Shown: positions 15,393 to 24,185, counted from the stretch's first letter. The stretch is DNA of 64,000 bases from Clostridia bacterium (GCA_017620205.1 JAFZQX010000035.1:1-64000); one strand, 5' to 3'. Made by a program: numbers and translations. Notes: generated from the letters alone by a model not told the origin.

Positions 15393-15734
15393 TTATTTCA
15401 TAAGCTCTGCCAGCTCGTTTGTTTTCAAAACAATCCGCGCATGCAGTTTTTCGTATTCGCCCGGTGTTTTATTGCGCAGCAGCTCGGTAAGCTCGCATAT
15501 AGGTTCTGATATCGGATTCAGTGCCAGATTGCAAACGCCGCCCTTTATCTTATGGGCAATATCAAAAGCACGGTCAATCTCGCCCTCCTTCAGCGCTATG
15601 CCAAGCTTGTCCTCAAGAAGTTCATTTATGCATATTCCGACAAGACGCAGATAAAGCGCCTCGTTGTTTCCGCAGCGCTGAAGCGCTTTTTCAACCTCGG
15701 CTCCGTATTCCTTCAAGTTTTCTATGGTAAGCAT
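15393..15734 (-). CDS. Hpt-domain phosphotransfer protein
   Basis: About 113 aa, a single Hpt four-helix domain. The phospho-accepting His is in 'AFDIAHKIKGGVCNLAL'. The ATG at 15734 has GGAGA 8-9 bases upstream; an in-frame ATG at 15752 lacks a site. It would carry phosphate from the hybrid kinase to a receiver, most simply that of the neighbouring GGDEF-EAL protein. Confidence 0.85.
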   Translation of the reverse strand: MLTIENLKEYGAEVEKALQRCGNNEALYLRLVGICINELLEDKLGIALKEGEIDRAFDIAHKIKGGVCNLALNPISEPICELTELLRNKTPGEYEKLHARIVLKTNELAELMK

Positions 15735-15767
15735 AGTTTTATCTCCAATCATTTTTGGTATATTTTT

Positions 15768-17468
15768 TTACTGCGCTTTTTTTATAAACTTTTCAAATTC
15801 TTCCGCGGGAACGGGACGCGAGAAATAATAGCCTTGAACAATGTCACATCCCATTTTTTCAAGCGCTGTTACCTGTTCTTCCGTCTCTACACCCTCCGCT
15901 ATTGTCGGCAGCTTAAATAGCGCGGCAAGCCCAATCATAGCTTCAAGCAGGCGCGTGTCTTTGCGCTCTCCGAAAGCGCTCCAAATGAAATGCATATCAA
16001 GTTTCAGCGCGTCAATCGGCAAATATGACAGCATGCTGAGGGACGAATAGCCCGAGCCGAAATCATCCATTTCAATTTTAAATCCCATATTGCGCAAATT
16101 TTTAACTCTCTCTATAATCTGTTCCGCGTTTTCCGTATATGCGGACTCAGTAATTTCAAGCACCAAATCACCGGCGCAAAGGCCGTTGCCGTCTATAATT
16201 TTCTGAAGCTTTTCAGTCAGCTCAGGGTCATATAAATCAATGCGCGATACATTTACGGATACGGGCAGCGTTACATTATATTCTTCTTTCCATTTGCGTA
16301 TCTGCGCCGCCGTTTCCGACCAAACGTAACGGTCAAGCTCCTGAATAAGTCCGTTCTTTTCAAACAAGGGAATAAAAACTCCGGGGCTTATCATGCCGAG
16401 CTTTGAATGATTCCACCGCACCAGCGCTTCCGAGCTGACAAGATGCGGCTTCTCCCCACGTATATTGTATTTCGGCTGATAAAACACCGCAAACTGTTTT
16501 TCGCGGATAGCAGAAGAAAAATCATCTATCAGCTGTTCTGCGAGCACTTCTGTTTCATGTATTTCGCTGTTATAGAAACCTATCGGTTTTGACAGATTGC
16601 CTCTCACTTTGTCAGCCGCCATTTTGGCGCGGTCAAACCTGCGTTCAATATCGAGCGTCTTGTCAACATCTGAATATACGCCCATTCTCAAACGGATGCG
16701 ATAGTCGCCCGGTGTGCCGCCCGTATAATCGGACATTTCTTTAAACATTGCCTCGTATTCGTCGCGGTGCGGACAGTAAAACATAAATGTATCGGCATCG
16801 CTTCTGCAAACGATGCCGCCGGCTTCGTTTACATAGTCCAAAGCCTTCTCCGCGACACGCTTTAGTATCTCGTCTCCGCAAGCTTTTCCAAAGCGTTCGT
16901 TAATGGTACTGAAACGGTTTATGTCCAGCACAATCGCATCGGTTTTCGTGTCTTTATGATACAAATCAAACTGTTGCGCATAGCGGTAGAAAAACTCTTT
17001 ATTATAAAGGCCCGTCAGATTATCGCGCTCCGTAACGCGCAGAATATCACGGTCTTCCGAAAGCTCAACCGTACGCAAAATGCGGGCAAGTATGACTTTG
17101 GACGGCGGATATGGCTTCGGGATAAAGTCAATTGCGCCGAGCGTAAGGCATTCCACCTCCGCCTCACCCTCCGATGTCATTACAATAACAGGCAGGTGTG
17201 AATACGCGGGGTTTGCTTTGATGCGCTTGAGCACCTCAACGCCTTTGATGCCCGGCAGATTTAAGTCAAGCAGAACAATACTGATTGTTTCGTATTGCGT
17301 GCGCAGTATACTGAGTGCGTCCTCACCAGTTTCGGCAATGACTATATTATATGTTCCGCCGAGGCTCTCTTTAAGCATTTCGCGGTTTACTATATCATCC
17401 TCAACAAGCAGTATCCGTCGTTTTTCTTCGTATACGCGAAACCTTGTTTTTTTATCTTCAGTAAGCAA
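15768..17468 (-). CDS. response regulator with degenerate GGDEF and intact EAL domain
   Basis: 566 aa, TTG start at 17468 with GAGGG ~8 bases upstream. The N-terminal receiver (~17-135) has its Asp in 'VLLDLNLPG'. The GGDEF domain (~150-300) carries 'RSDADTF' in place of GGDEF, so it should not make c-di-GMP. The EAL domain (~315-560) keeps 'SEALVRW', 'EITESAY', 'DDFGSGYSS' and 'AEGVETEEQ', so phosphodiesterase activity is likely. It is the first gene of the operon; receiver phosphorylation probably controls c-di-GMP breakdown. Confidence 0.9.
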   Translation of the reverse strand: MLTEDKKTRFRVYEEKRRILLVEDDIVNREMLKESLGGTYNIVIAETGEDALSILRTQYETISIVLLDLNLPGIKGVEVLKRIKANPAYSHLPVIVMTSEGEAEVECLTLGAIDFIPKPYPPSKVILARILRTVELSEDRDILRVTERDNLTGLYNKEFFYRYAQQFDLYHKDTKTDAIVLDINRFSTINERFGKACGDEILKRVAEKALDYVNEAGGIVCRSDADTFMFYCPHRDEYEAMFKEMSDYTGGTPGDYRIRLRMGVYSDVDKTLDIERRFDRAKMAADKVRGNLSKPIGFYNSEIHETEVLAEQLIDDFSSAIREKQFAVFYQPKYNIRGEKPHLVSSEALVRWNHSKLGMISPGVFIPLFEKNGLIQELDRYVWSETAAQIRKWKEEYNVTLPVSVNVSRIDLYDPELTEKLQKIIDGNGLCAGDLVLEITESAYTENAEQIIERVKNLRNMGFKIEMDDFGSGYSSLSMLSYLPIDALKLDMHFIWSAFGERKDTRLLEAMIGLAALFKLPTIAEGVETEEQVTALEKMGCDIVQGYYFSRPVPAEEFEKFIKKAQ

Positions 17469-17820
17469 TGCAGTACCCTCTTTTTCAGTTTATTATTTCG
17501 TTTTCTTTAACCGGTTTGCAAATGTCTTTATAACCGTTTAGACTAAAACTTTTTTGGCAAATATGCTTTTACGTGTTTTTATTTGCCGCAGCCTTATTTT
17601 TTTCCTAAATGTTTAGTACTATAATTATATATATTTTAGCATATAAATAAAAAAAATACAAGTTTTAATGTCTTAATTTGAATGATTTTAACAAACAAAT
17701 AATCAGACGACAGCGTATGCACAAAATAAAGCGGCGCAAGCAAAAAAAAGGATTGAAGTGTGTTTTTGTTGATTTTTTTATATATATAATTATCTATAAA
17801 TAACTCTAAGGAGTGAGGAA
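17469..17820. other. divergent intergenic region
   Basis: AT-rich and gene-free. It contains the minus-strand promoter of the phosphorelay operon at 17633-17661 and, near 17806-17818, the ribosome binding site of the truncated secreted-protein gene. No other structure recognised. Confidence 0.5.
17633..17661 (-). promoter_or_regulatory. promoter of the phosphorelay operon
   Basis: On the minus strand TTGTAT (17661-17656) and TAAAAT (17638-17633) are spaced 17 bases, with TGC in front of the -10 as an extended -10 element. It lies ~165 bases upstream of the TTG start of the GGDEF-EAL gene. Confidence 0.5.
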
Positions 17821-18066
17821 ATGAAAGGTTTTAACAGACTACTTAGCATCGTGCTCTCCATGAGTATGACGCTGGGGTTTACCCCGAAGTTCGCTGCTTT
17901 TGCAGAGACGGAAGACGCCGTTCTTCTCCCTGCGGAGAGGGCGGGCATTGAGGGCTTGCCGGAAGGCGGAACATACTTTACCTCGGGTAATTCCGAAATA
18001 AAGGTAGAGGAGCGCGGCAAGTATATTCTTACGGTTTACCGCGACAGCGACGTATCAGGCGAATAG
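17821..18066 (+). pseudogene. truncated secreted protein (signal peptide plus Calx-beta-like start)
   Basis: 81 codons with a good ribosome binding site (AAGGAGTGAGG) and signal peptide ('LLSIVLSMSMTLGFTPKFAAFA'). Then comes 'SEIKVEERGKYILTVYRDSD', which looks like the opening of a Calx-beta-type adhesin domain. The frame stops within that domain and the DNA runs straight into the tail of a CPBP protease gene in another frame. I read it as the 5' end of a once larger surface protein left by a deletion. Confidence 0.6.
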
Positions 18067-18371
18067 ATTTAAGTCTTGCAAACCGATTGGGCGCGCTTCT
18101 GGTTGCCGTTTACCTGCGCGGAAAAAGTCTATGGGCACTGATTCTGCTGCACGGGTTTTATGATATGTCACTCCTTTGCGGCGCGCTGTTTACAAAGACA
18201 CACGGAATCGATCCCGTGCTCAGTCTCGCGAAGGAACAAACATCGTTTGAAGACATGTTAATAACCTGCGCTATGGCGCCGGTTTATATACTGATTACCT
18301 TGTTCTTGCTTCGCAAGTCAAAATGCGATGAGATTCTGGAGCGTTATAAGTCCGGAGAACAGCAGGATTAA
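18066..18371 (+). pseudogene. C-terminal fragment of a CPBP intramembrane protease
   Basis: From about 18066 the frame reads 'SLANRLGALLVAVYLRGKSLW' then 'ALILLHGFYDM', which is the last catalytic motif region (H..x..D/N) of CPBP/CAAX proteases, followed by two membrane-like segments and a charged tail. The N-terminal EExxxR motif is missing and no proper start exists. With the truncated gene before it, this marks a deletion join near 18050-18066. Confidence 0.6.
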
Positions 18372-18376
18372 ATTAA

Positions 18377-18419
18377 AAGCCCCGGGAGATTATAGAAATC
18401 TCCCGGGGCTTGTTTTTTG
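18377..18419. terminator. bidirectional terminator
   Basis: AAGCCCCGGGAGATT pairs exactly with AATCTCCCGGGGCTT across a 5-base loop, followed by TGTTTTTTG. It serves the stalk-domain gene on the minus strand and the scar region on the plus strand. Confidence 0.85.
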
Positions 18420-18423
18420 TGTT

Positions 18424-19647
18424 TTATCCCACAGCAATACTGTCTGCAAATCTGCAGTTATCCATATTAAGATTTACTCTGTTTGAGCTTAAGAAATCAA
18501 CGTAGCTTATTCTGCTGAAAGTACAGTCTCTGATAGTAATATCGGACGTGTCGGTGAGAGTTTCAATAAAAGCCGAATCACATTTGATATCGTGTATAAA
18601 GCATTCGGTAAGGCGGATTTTTGATTCATCAATTCTAATAAATCCACTCATGTGGCTGCTGTCGCAAAACTCCGATTTTGATACTTTTGCCGTACTGCCG
18701 TGCGTCAGCCAAATTCCCGTATAAGAGCAGTCATAGATTTTGCCGCCCGTAACATTTATTTTTTTTGTGTTGTCCGCATAAATGCCGAATGCGCCGCAGC
18801 CGTATAAATAACAATCGGCGATATAAATGTTGTTACATGAATCAAACCTTGTAACGGCGCCTTCGCACATATATTCGGGAAGACTCTTTGTATGACCGAT
18901 TTTGAGATTCAAAAGCTCTATGAATTCGCAGTTGTCAAAGGACAGAACGTCCGCCAAAATATCGTCCGTAACAATTTCGGCACCGTTCCCCGAAATCATC
19001 ATATTGGAAACATTTTTAACCTTATATCCGCTGTCATACGCGTTCTTTTCAACATAAGGGTTATTAACCTTTATTTCATCCGATAAGTTGTAAAGCGTAC
19101 CCGTAAGTACAATTTTTTTATCTGTGCCTATGAAGTTCAGCAGCTCTTCCGCGTTTGCCGCTTCAACAGTTTCCTGCCGTGCGGTTAAATCGAGAGCGTA
19201 TTGAAGATCTTCGTTTATAATGTCAACTTCTCTTTCAAGCCCGTCCCATTCCACAAGACATCCGAAAGCCTCCGAAACTGCGCGAAGCGGCAAAAGCGTT
19301 CTGCCCGATTCTATTCTTGCGGGAACATCAAGTATAATCTTGTTGCCGTCGCCGTCGAGCATAATATTTGAGCCTATCGTTATAGCCAGTACCCTCTCCG
19401 TTTCCGGGTCATAGGCAATTGCCGTTTTTGTTTCACCTTCCCATGTAACTTCCGCGCCGAGCGCTTCAAAAATCACGCGCATCGGTACAAGCACTCTGTC
19501 GTCTACTATTATCGGCGCAACGTCAAACGAAAGCTCTTTGTTGTCAAGATAAACTTTTATGTCTTCTCCCTCCGCGAAGGCGGGGACACAGCACATTGCC
19601 AGCGCAAGCGCGGCGATGATCATAAGTGATAAAACTTTTCTTTTCAT
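18424..19647 (-). CDS. secreted protein: copper-amine-oxidase-type stalk domain plus beta-helix
   Basis: 407 aa with a signal peptide (~1-25, ends 'CVPAFAEG'). Residues ~30-140 are a stalk domain of the 'copper amine oxidase N-terminal' family ('PIIVDDRVLVPMRVIFEALGAEV', 'ARIESGRTLLPLRAVSEAFG'). Residues ~160-405 form a right-handed beta-helix with repeated short strands ('IADCYLYGCGAFGIYADNT', 'GGKIYDCSYTGIWLTHGS'). Such proteins sit on the cell surface and often bind or cut polysaccharide; no catalytic motif is identifiable. It stands alone with its own terminator. Confidence 0.8.
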   Translation of the reverse strand: MKRKVLSLMIIAALALAMCCVPAFAEGEDIKVYLDNKELSFDVAPIIVDDRVLVPMRVIFEALGAEVTWEGETKTAIAYDPETERVLAITIGSNIMLDGDGNKIILDVPARIESGRTLLPLRAVSEAFGCLVEWDGLEREVDIINEDLQYALDLTARQETVEAANAEELLNFIGTDKKIVLTGTLYNLSDEIKVNNPYVEKNAYDSGYKVKNVSNMMISGNGAEIVTDDILADVLSFDNCEFIELLNLKIGHTKSLPEYMCEGAVTRFDSCNNIYIADCYLYGCGAFGIYADNTKKINVTGGKIYDCSYTGIWLTHGSTAKVSKSEFCDSSHMSGFIRIDESKIRLTECFIHDIKCDSAFIETLTDTSDITIRDCTFSRISYVDFLSSNRVNLNMDNCRFADSIAVG

Positions 19648-19715
19648 TTTAAACCTCCAAGTTCATTCTAATTTTATTATACCATTTTTTCGCCCGAAAT
19701 CAATAACTAAAATTC

Positions 19716-19744
19716 TTGAAAAGAGTATAAATATATGATAAAAT
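19716..19744 (+). promoter_or_regulatory. promoter of the alcohol dehydrogenase-copA unit
   Basis: TTGAAA (19716-19721) and TAAAAT (19739-19744) are separated by 17 bases. Transcription from here gives a ~190-base leader before the dehydrogenase start. Confidence 0.45.
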
Positions 19745-19772
19745 CAAACTATAAAACATAAGGAGGCGTAAT

Positions 19773-19886
19773 TTGAAAAAAATTCAAGTTAGCCTCCGGC
19801 GGAATTTATGCGCGTGCGAAATTTTCCTAATTTCATTCGGAAACGCACATGCGCCATTAATCCCTTATCATTCCTTGCTCTGTTGA
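19773..19886 (+). CDS. possible 37-aa leader ORF
   Basis: A TTG at 19773 follows AAGGAGG by 6 bases and opens 37 codons ending at TGA 19886 ('MKKIQVSLRRNLCACEIF...'). It overlaps a hairpin (TGCG-TTTCC / GGAAA-CGCA, about 19810-19850). The strong ribosome binding site is the only support; it could be a regulatory upstream ORF or chance. Confidence 0.2.
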   Translation: MKKIQVSLRRNLCACEIFLISFGNAHAPLIPYHSLLC

Positions 19887-19943
19887 TAAGAGATAATTTA
19901 ATAACTATTTGAGCCGACGCGGATCGGCGGAATGGAGATTAAT

Positions 19944-21110
19944 ATGCTCGGAAACTTCACATACTGTAACCCCACAAAGCTTTATTTCGGAGAAAACTCG
20001 CTTGAAAATCTTTCGGGTGAGCTTAAAAATTACGGAAAAAACATACTCTTTGTTTACGGCGGCGGCTCTGTTAAAAAGAGTGGTCTTTATGATGAGATTA
20101 TAAAAATTCTTAAAGAAAACGGCAAAAATGTAACGGAACTGCCGGGCGTTATGCCAAATCCCACCGCGGAAAAACTGCGCGAGGGCGCAAAGCTTGCGAA
20201 GGAAACAGAAGCAGATCTTATTTTAGCTGTCGGCGGCGGCTCTGTGTGCGACTATTCAAAAGCCGTTTCCGTATCAGCCCACTGCGGCGACGACCCCTGG
20301 GAAAAGTTTTATGTAAGATATGAAGAACCAACGGACAAAATTATTCCCGTAGGAGTTGTACTGACCATGGTCGGCACGGGATCGGAGATGAACGGCGGCG
20401 CGGTTATTACAAACCATGAGCTTAAAATAAAAGCAGGGCATGTGTTTGACGAGAGGGTGTTCCCGAAATTTGCGATTTTAAATCCCCGCCTTACATTTAC
20501 GCTTCCGAAAGAACAGATGGTTGCGGGCTTTTTCGATATTTTAAACCATATAACCGAGCAGTATTTTTCGGGTACGGACGATAACACAAGCGACTATATC
20601 ATGGAAGGGCTTATGAAGTCGCTTATTCATAGTTCCTATAAAGCGCTTAAAAATCCCGAAGATTATGAGGCGAGAAGCAATATTATGTGGACGGCTACAT
20701 GGGCGCTGAATACTTTTGTCGCCAAAGGTAAAACTGAAGACTGGATGGTGCATATGATAGGTCACGCCGTAGGCGCCTTCACAAACGCCACGCACGGCAT
20801 GGCGCTTTCTGCCGTTGCGATCCCCTATTACAGATTTGTAATGCCCTTTGGGCTTTCAAAATTCAAACGCTTTGCGATAAACGTATGGGGAGTTGACTCG
20901 GAGGGCAAAAGCGATAAAGAAATAGCCTCGGAAGGCCTTTTGGCAATGGAAACATGGATGACCGAGATGGGCCTGCCCTTGAGTCTTCGAGAGATAGGCG
21001 CGACGGAAGACATGATAGAAGGCATTGCAAACGCTACGTTTTTGCTTGACGGCGGATATAAAAAACTTACGAAAGAAGAAGTAATTGAGATACTTAAAAA
21101 CGCTTTTTAG
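19944..21110 (+). CDS. iron-containing alcohol dehydrogenase (butanol-dehydrogenase type)
   Basis: About 388 aa from ATG 19944, which has GGAG 6 bases upstream; ATG 19932 is weaker. The opening 'FTYCNPTKLYFGENSL', the NAD(P)-binding 'AVGGGSVCDYSKAV' and 'TMVGTGSEMNGGAVI' are those of group III metal-dependent (BDH-type) alcohol dehydrogenases. Metal ligands are visible as Asp and His in 'FFDILNH', then His in 'MIGHAVGAF' and 'NATHGMAL'. It reduces aldehydes to alcohols with NAD(P)H in fermentation. Only 9 bases separate it from copA, so the two are co-transcribed. Confidence 0.9.
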   Translation: MLGNFTYCNPTKLYFGENSLENLSGELKNYGKNILFVYGGGSVKKSGLYDEIIKILKENGKNVTELPGVMPNPTAEKLREGAKLAKETEADLILAVGGGSVCDYSKAVSVSAHCGDDPWEKFYVRYEEPTDKIIPVGVVLTMVGTGSEMNGGAVITNHELKIKAGHVFDERVFPKFAILNPRLTFTLPKEQMVAGFFDILNHITEQYFSGTDDNTSDYIMEGLMKSLIHSSYKALKNPEDYEARSNIMWTATWALNTFVAKGKTEDWMVHMIGHAVGAFTNATHGMALSAVAIPYYRFVMPFGLSKFKRFAINVWGVDSEGKSDKEIASEGLLAMETWMTEMGLPLSLREIGATEDMIEGIANATFLLDGGYKKLTKEEVIEILKNAF

Positions 21111-21119
21111 GAGGCTTAA

Positions 21120-23555
21120 ATGAGGCAATTTGACATAACGGGCATGAGCTGTGCCGCGTGCAGTGCGAGAGTTGAAAAAGCGGTATCAAATCTTCCGGAC
21201 GTTTCTTCGTGCTCCGTAAATCTCCTTACAAACTCAATGGCGGTTGAAGGCACGGCAAGCGCGGAAGAAATAATAAAAGCCGTAGAAAACGCGGGCTACG
21301 GCGCGGCTTTAAAGGGAGAAAAAACCGTAAAAAAAGAAGATAATACGGAAGAGCGTGCAGTTTTAAAAAGACTTATAGCCTCCCTCGTTTTGCTTTTACC
21401 GCTTATGTATTTAGGCATGGGGCACATGATGTTTGGCGCTCCCCTTCCGGCCTTTTTAAAGGAAAACCATGTTTTGCAGGCACTTTTACAGATGATTTTA
21501 TCCGGCGCGGTGCTTCTTATCAATAAAAAGTTTTTTGTAAGCGGTGCAAAGGGCGTTTTGCACGGTAGCCCGAATATGGATACTTTGGTATCTCTCGGCA
21601 GCGGCATATCGTTTTTATGGAGCCTTTATATTCTCTTCAAAATGACGGGCGCGGAAAACCCCGGAATGCTTATGGGCAATCTCTATTTTGAGTCTGCCGC
21701 GATGATTTTAACGCTTATAACGGTCGGGAAAATGCTTGAAGCGCGTTCAAAAGGCAAAACGACTTCGGCCATAAAAAGCCTTGCGGATCTGTCGCCCAAA
21801 ACGGCGCGCGTTCTGCGCGAAGGAAGCGAAACGGTCATTCCCATAGAGGACATGGAAGAGGGCGATGTTTTCCTTGTAAAACCGGGCGAGAGTATACCTG
21901 CGGACGGCATGGTTTTAGACGGCGAAAGCGCCGTTTCCGAAGCCGCCTTAACGGGCGAGAGCGTGCCGCAGGATAAAAGCGCGGGCGACAAGGTTTTCGC
22001 GGCTACTATAAATTCCTCGGGGTTTTTAAAATGTAAGGCCACACACACGGGCGATAATACAACCCTGTCGCAGATAATAAAAATGGTGACGGACGCATCC
22101 GCAACGAAAGCTCCCATCGCGAAAACCGCGGACAAGGTCGCGGGCGTTTTCGTGCCGGTTGTAATCGGGGTTGCGGCGGTTACGTTTGCCGCATGGCTTT
22201 TCCTTGGGGAAAGCGCTGCGTATGCTTTAAAAAGAGCAATATCGGTACTTGTTATAAGCTGTCCGTGCTCTCTGGGACTTGCAACGCCGGTTGCCATTAT
22301 GGTCGGCAGCGGCGTGGGCGCAAAGCACGGAATTTTATTTAAAACGGCGGAGTCGCTTGAAGAGACAGGCAAGGTAAGTATTGCGGCGCTTGACAAGACG
22401 GGCACTGTAACGGAGGGCGTGCCGCGTCTTACGGACATAATACCCGACAAGGATCAAGACGCGCTTTTAAAAGCGGCGGTGTCGCTTGAAAGTAAAAGTG
22501 AGCACCCGCTGTCTGTTGCAATTACAAAGTATGCGGAGGAAAACGGGATTGAGGCAGATGAAGTTTCGGAGTTTAAAGCAGTTCCCGGAAACGGGCTTTC
22601 GGCAAAGATTCACGGTATTGAGCTTTTCGGCGGAAACCTTAAATTCTTGGCGGACAAGACTGATATTTCTGCGGACATGATTCGGCGCGGCGAAGAACTT
22701 GCGGAAAAAGGGGAAACGCCTTTGTATTTCGCGGCAGACGGCAAATTCCTCGGCATAATAGCCGTTGCGGATACCGTAAAAGAGGATTCGGCAGAAGCTA
22801 TTGCGGAGCTTAAAGATTTGGGCATAAAGACACATCTTGTGACGGGAGACAACCGCCGCACGGCGAAGGCGATTGGAGATATTGTCTGCGCAGATGCAAT
22901 ATTTGCGGACGTTTTACCCGGCGAAAAGGAAGAGGTTATAATAAACCTTCAGAAAAGCGGCAAAACGCTTATGGTAGGCGACGGCATAAACGACGCGGTA
23001 GCACTGACGCGCGCCGATATCGGCATGGCGATTGGCGCAGGAACGGATGTTGCCATAGACGCTGCGGACGTTGTTCTTATGAAAAACAGCTTAAAGGATG
23101 CGGCTGCATCGGTAAGGCTAAGCCGCGCCACAATGCGGAATATCAAGCAAAACCTTTTCTGGGCGTTTATTTATAATATTATAGGCATACCGCTTGCCGC
23201 AGGCGTTTTTAAAAACGCACTCGGCTGGGATATAAACCCCATGTTCGGCGCGGCGGCAATGAGCCTTTCAAGCGTATGCGTTGTTTTAAACGCGCTGAGA
23301 CTTAATTTTGCGAAAATCTATAAAGATAATAAAACGGAGGTTGGTATGGAAAACACGGTAACTTTAAATATCAAAGGCATGATGTGCCCGCACTGTGAAG
23401 CGGCGGTAAAAGGAGCGCTTGAAGCGTTTCCCGAAGTTTTAAAAGCTGAGGCTTCGCACGAGACGGGCACGGCGGTTATATCGCTTAAAGACGGAAATGC
23501 GGATATAGAGAAAATGAAAAAGGCGGTAGAAGAAAAAGGGTATGAAGTGGTTTAA
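21120..23555 (+). CDS. copA: copper-exporting P1B-type ATPase with N- and C-terminal HMA domains
   Basis: 811 aa. An N-terminal metal-binding domain ('GMSCAACSARVEKAV', ~5-70) precedes the membrane core. Key motifs are the actuator 'TGESVPQ', the CPC metal site 'SCPCSLGLATP', phosphorylation 'DKTGTVTEG', 'SEHPLSVAI', 'TGDN' and 'VGDGINDAVAL'. All are intact. It pumps Cu(I) out of the cytoplasm. The last ~69 residues form a second HMA domain ('KGMMCPHCEAAVKGAL'), an unusual position for this family. An internal ribosome binding site lies in front of that domain and may yield it as a separate protein. Confidence 0.95.
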   Translation: MRQFDITGMSCAACSARVEKAVSNLPDVSSCSVNLLTNSMAVEGTASAEEIIKAVENAGYGAALKGEKTVKKEDNTEERAVLKRLIASLVLLLPLMYLGMGHMMFGAPLPAFLKENHVLQALLQMILSGAVLLINKKFFVSGAKGVLHGSPNMDTLVSLGSGISFLWSLYILFKMTGAENPGMLMGNLYFESAAMILTLITVGKMLEARSKGKTTSAIKSLADLSPKTARVLREGSETVIPIEDMEEGDVFLVKPGESIPADGMVLDGESAVSEAALTGESVPQDKSAGDKVFAATINSSGFLKCKATHTGDNTTLSQIIKMVTDASATKAPIAKTADKVAGVFVPVVIGVAAVTFAAWLFLGESAAYALKRAISVLVISCPCSLGLATPVAIMVGSGVGAKHGILFKTAESLEETGKVSIAALDKTGTVTEGVPRLTDIIPDKDQDALLKAAVSLESKSEHPLSVAITKYAEENGIEADEVSEFKAVPGNGLSAKIHGIELFGGNLKFLADKTDISADMIRRGEELAEKGETPLYFAADGKFLGIIAVADTVKEDSAEAIAELKDLGIKTHLVTGDNRRTAKAIGDIVCADAIFADVLPGEKEEVIINLQKSGKTLMVGDGINDAVALTRADIGMAIGAGTDVAIDAADVVLMKNSLKDAAASVRLSRATMRNIKQNLFWAFIYNIIGIPLAAGVFKNALGWDINPMFGAAAMSLSSVCVVLNALRLNFAKIYKDNKTEVGMENTVTLNIKGMMCPHCEAAVKGALEAFPEVLKAEASHETGTAVISLKDGNADIEKMKKAVEEKGYEVV
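23346..23555 (+). CDS. possible internally initiated CopZ-like copper chaperone
   Basis: Inside copA, CGGAGG (23335-23340) is 5 bases from an in-frame ATG at 23346. Starting there gives 69 aa with one HMA domain ('MMCPHCEAAVKGAL'), the size and fold of a CopZ chaperone. The spacing is as good as any in the window, so separate translation is plausible but not proved. Confidence 0.4.
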   Translation: MENTVTLNIKGMMCPHCEAAVKGALEAFPEVLKAEASHETGTAVISLKDGNADIEKMKKAVEEKGYEVV

Positions 23556-23564
23556 ATAACGCAA

Positions 23565-23602
23565 AAAAGCAGATGTGACACTCTCGTCACATCTGCTTTT
23601 TA
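23565..23602. terminator. bidirectional terminator after copA
   Basis: AAAAGCAGATGTGAC pairs perfectly with GTCACATCTGCTTTT with T-runs on both strands. It ends copA and the convergent lipoprotein gene. Confidence 0.9.
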
Positions 23603-23609
23603 TTATGGT

Positions 23610-24185
23610 TTATTTATCCAGTCTGGCAAAAACGTATGATGAATCCGGATGCAAATATTCTTTTGACATATCAAAAATCAGTATTTCTGTGCCGTTATAT
23701 GTAAATGACGAGCCGTATGTATCGTCCATAATATTATATTCCGCCTCTTCAATACCGGTGCCGGTTAAATCCGAAAGCTCTTCGCGCGTATAAGGCTTGC
23801 CGTTATCCAATCCGAGAATGCAGTTGTCTAAAGAGGAACGGAATGCAAAACATTCGGAAGACAGTTCGGGCTCGGTTTTATCCAAATCTTCTTCGTCTTT
23901 AAACGAGAAAAGAACTGTTGATTCGCCGTTTGAAAAAACATAGCAAACGCCTTCTTCCCAAACGGTCTCGGTAGGCTTGCCCCAAACGCTTTTAACTTCT
24001 TCGTAAGTTTTGCCGAGCATATCGAGCGCGTCTGTATTAAGCCGCGCCGTCTCAGGCTCCGCTGTTTGTTTCGGCGTTTCGGTTTTCGCAGGCGCTTTTT
24101 TATGGACTGCGGGTTCGGCTTCGTCACAGCCGCAAAAGCCCCAAAGAACAAAAAGCGACATCAAAAGACAAAGAGCTTTTTTCAT
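23610..24185 (-). CDS. lipoprotein of unknown function
   Basis: About 191 aa from ATG 24185 (GAAAGAAGG upstream; upstream codons to 24224 are not needed). The signal ends in the lipobox 'LWGFCGC'. A Lys/Pro/Glu-rich linker follows, then a domain of ~130 residues ('LDMLGKTYEEVKSVWGKP', 'YVFSNGESTVLFSFKDEED', 'REELSDLTGTGIEEAEYN') that repeats an SmpA/BLIP-like 'G.....V....G.P' pattern. It is anchored on the outer face of the membrane; role unknown. Confidence 0.7.
   Translation of the reverse strand: MKKALCLLMSLFVLWGFCGCDEAEPAVHKKAPAKTETPKQTAEPETARLNTDALDMLGKTYEEVKSVWGKPTETVWEEGVCYVFSNGESTVLFSFKDEEDLDKTEPELSSECFAFRSSLDNCILGLDNGKPYTREELSDLTGTGIEEAEYNIMDDTYGSSFTYNGTEILIFDMSKEYLHPDSSYVFARLDK

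Noticed and set aside
21683-22450. 255-codon frame opposite copA
   Set aside because: Antisense to conserved P-type ATPase motifs; a shadow of high-GC codons.
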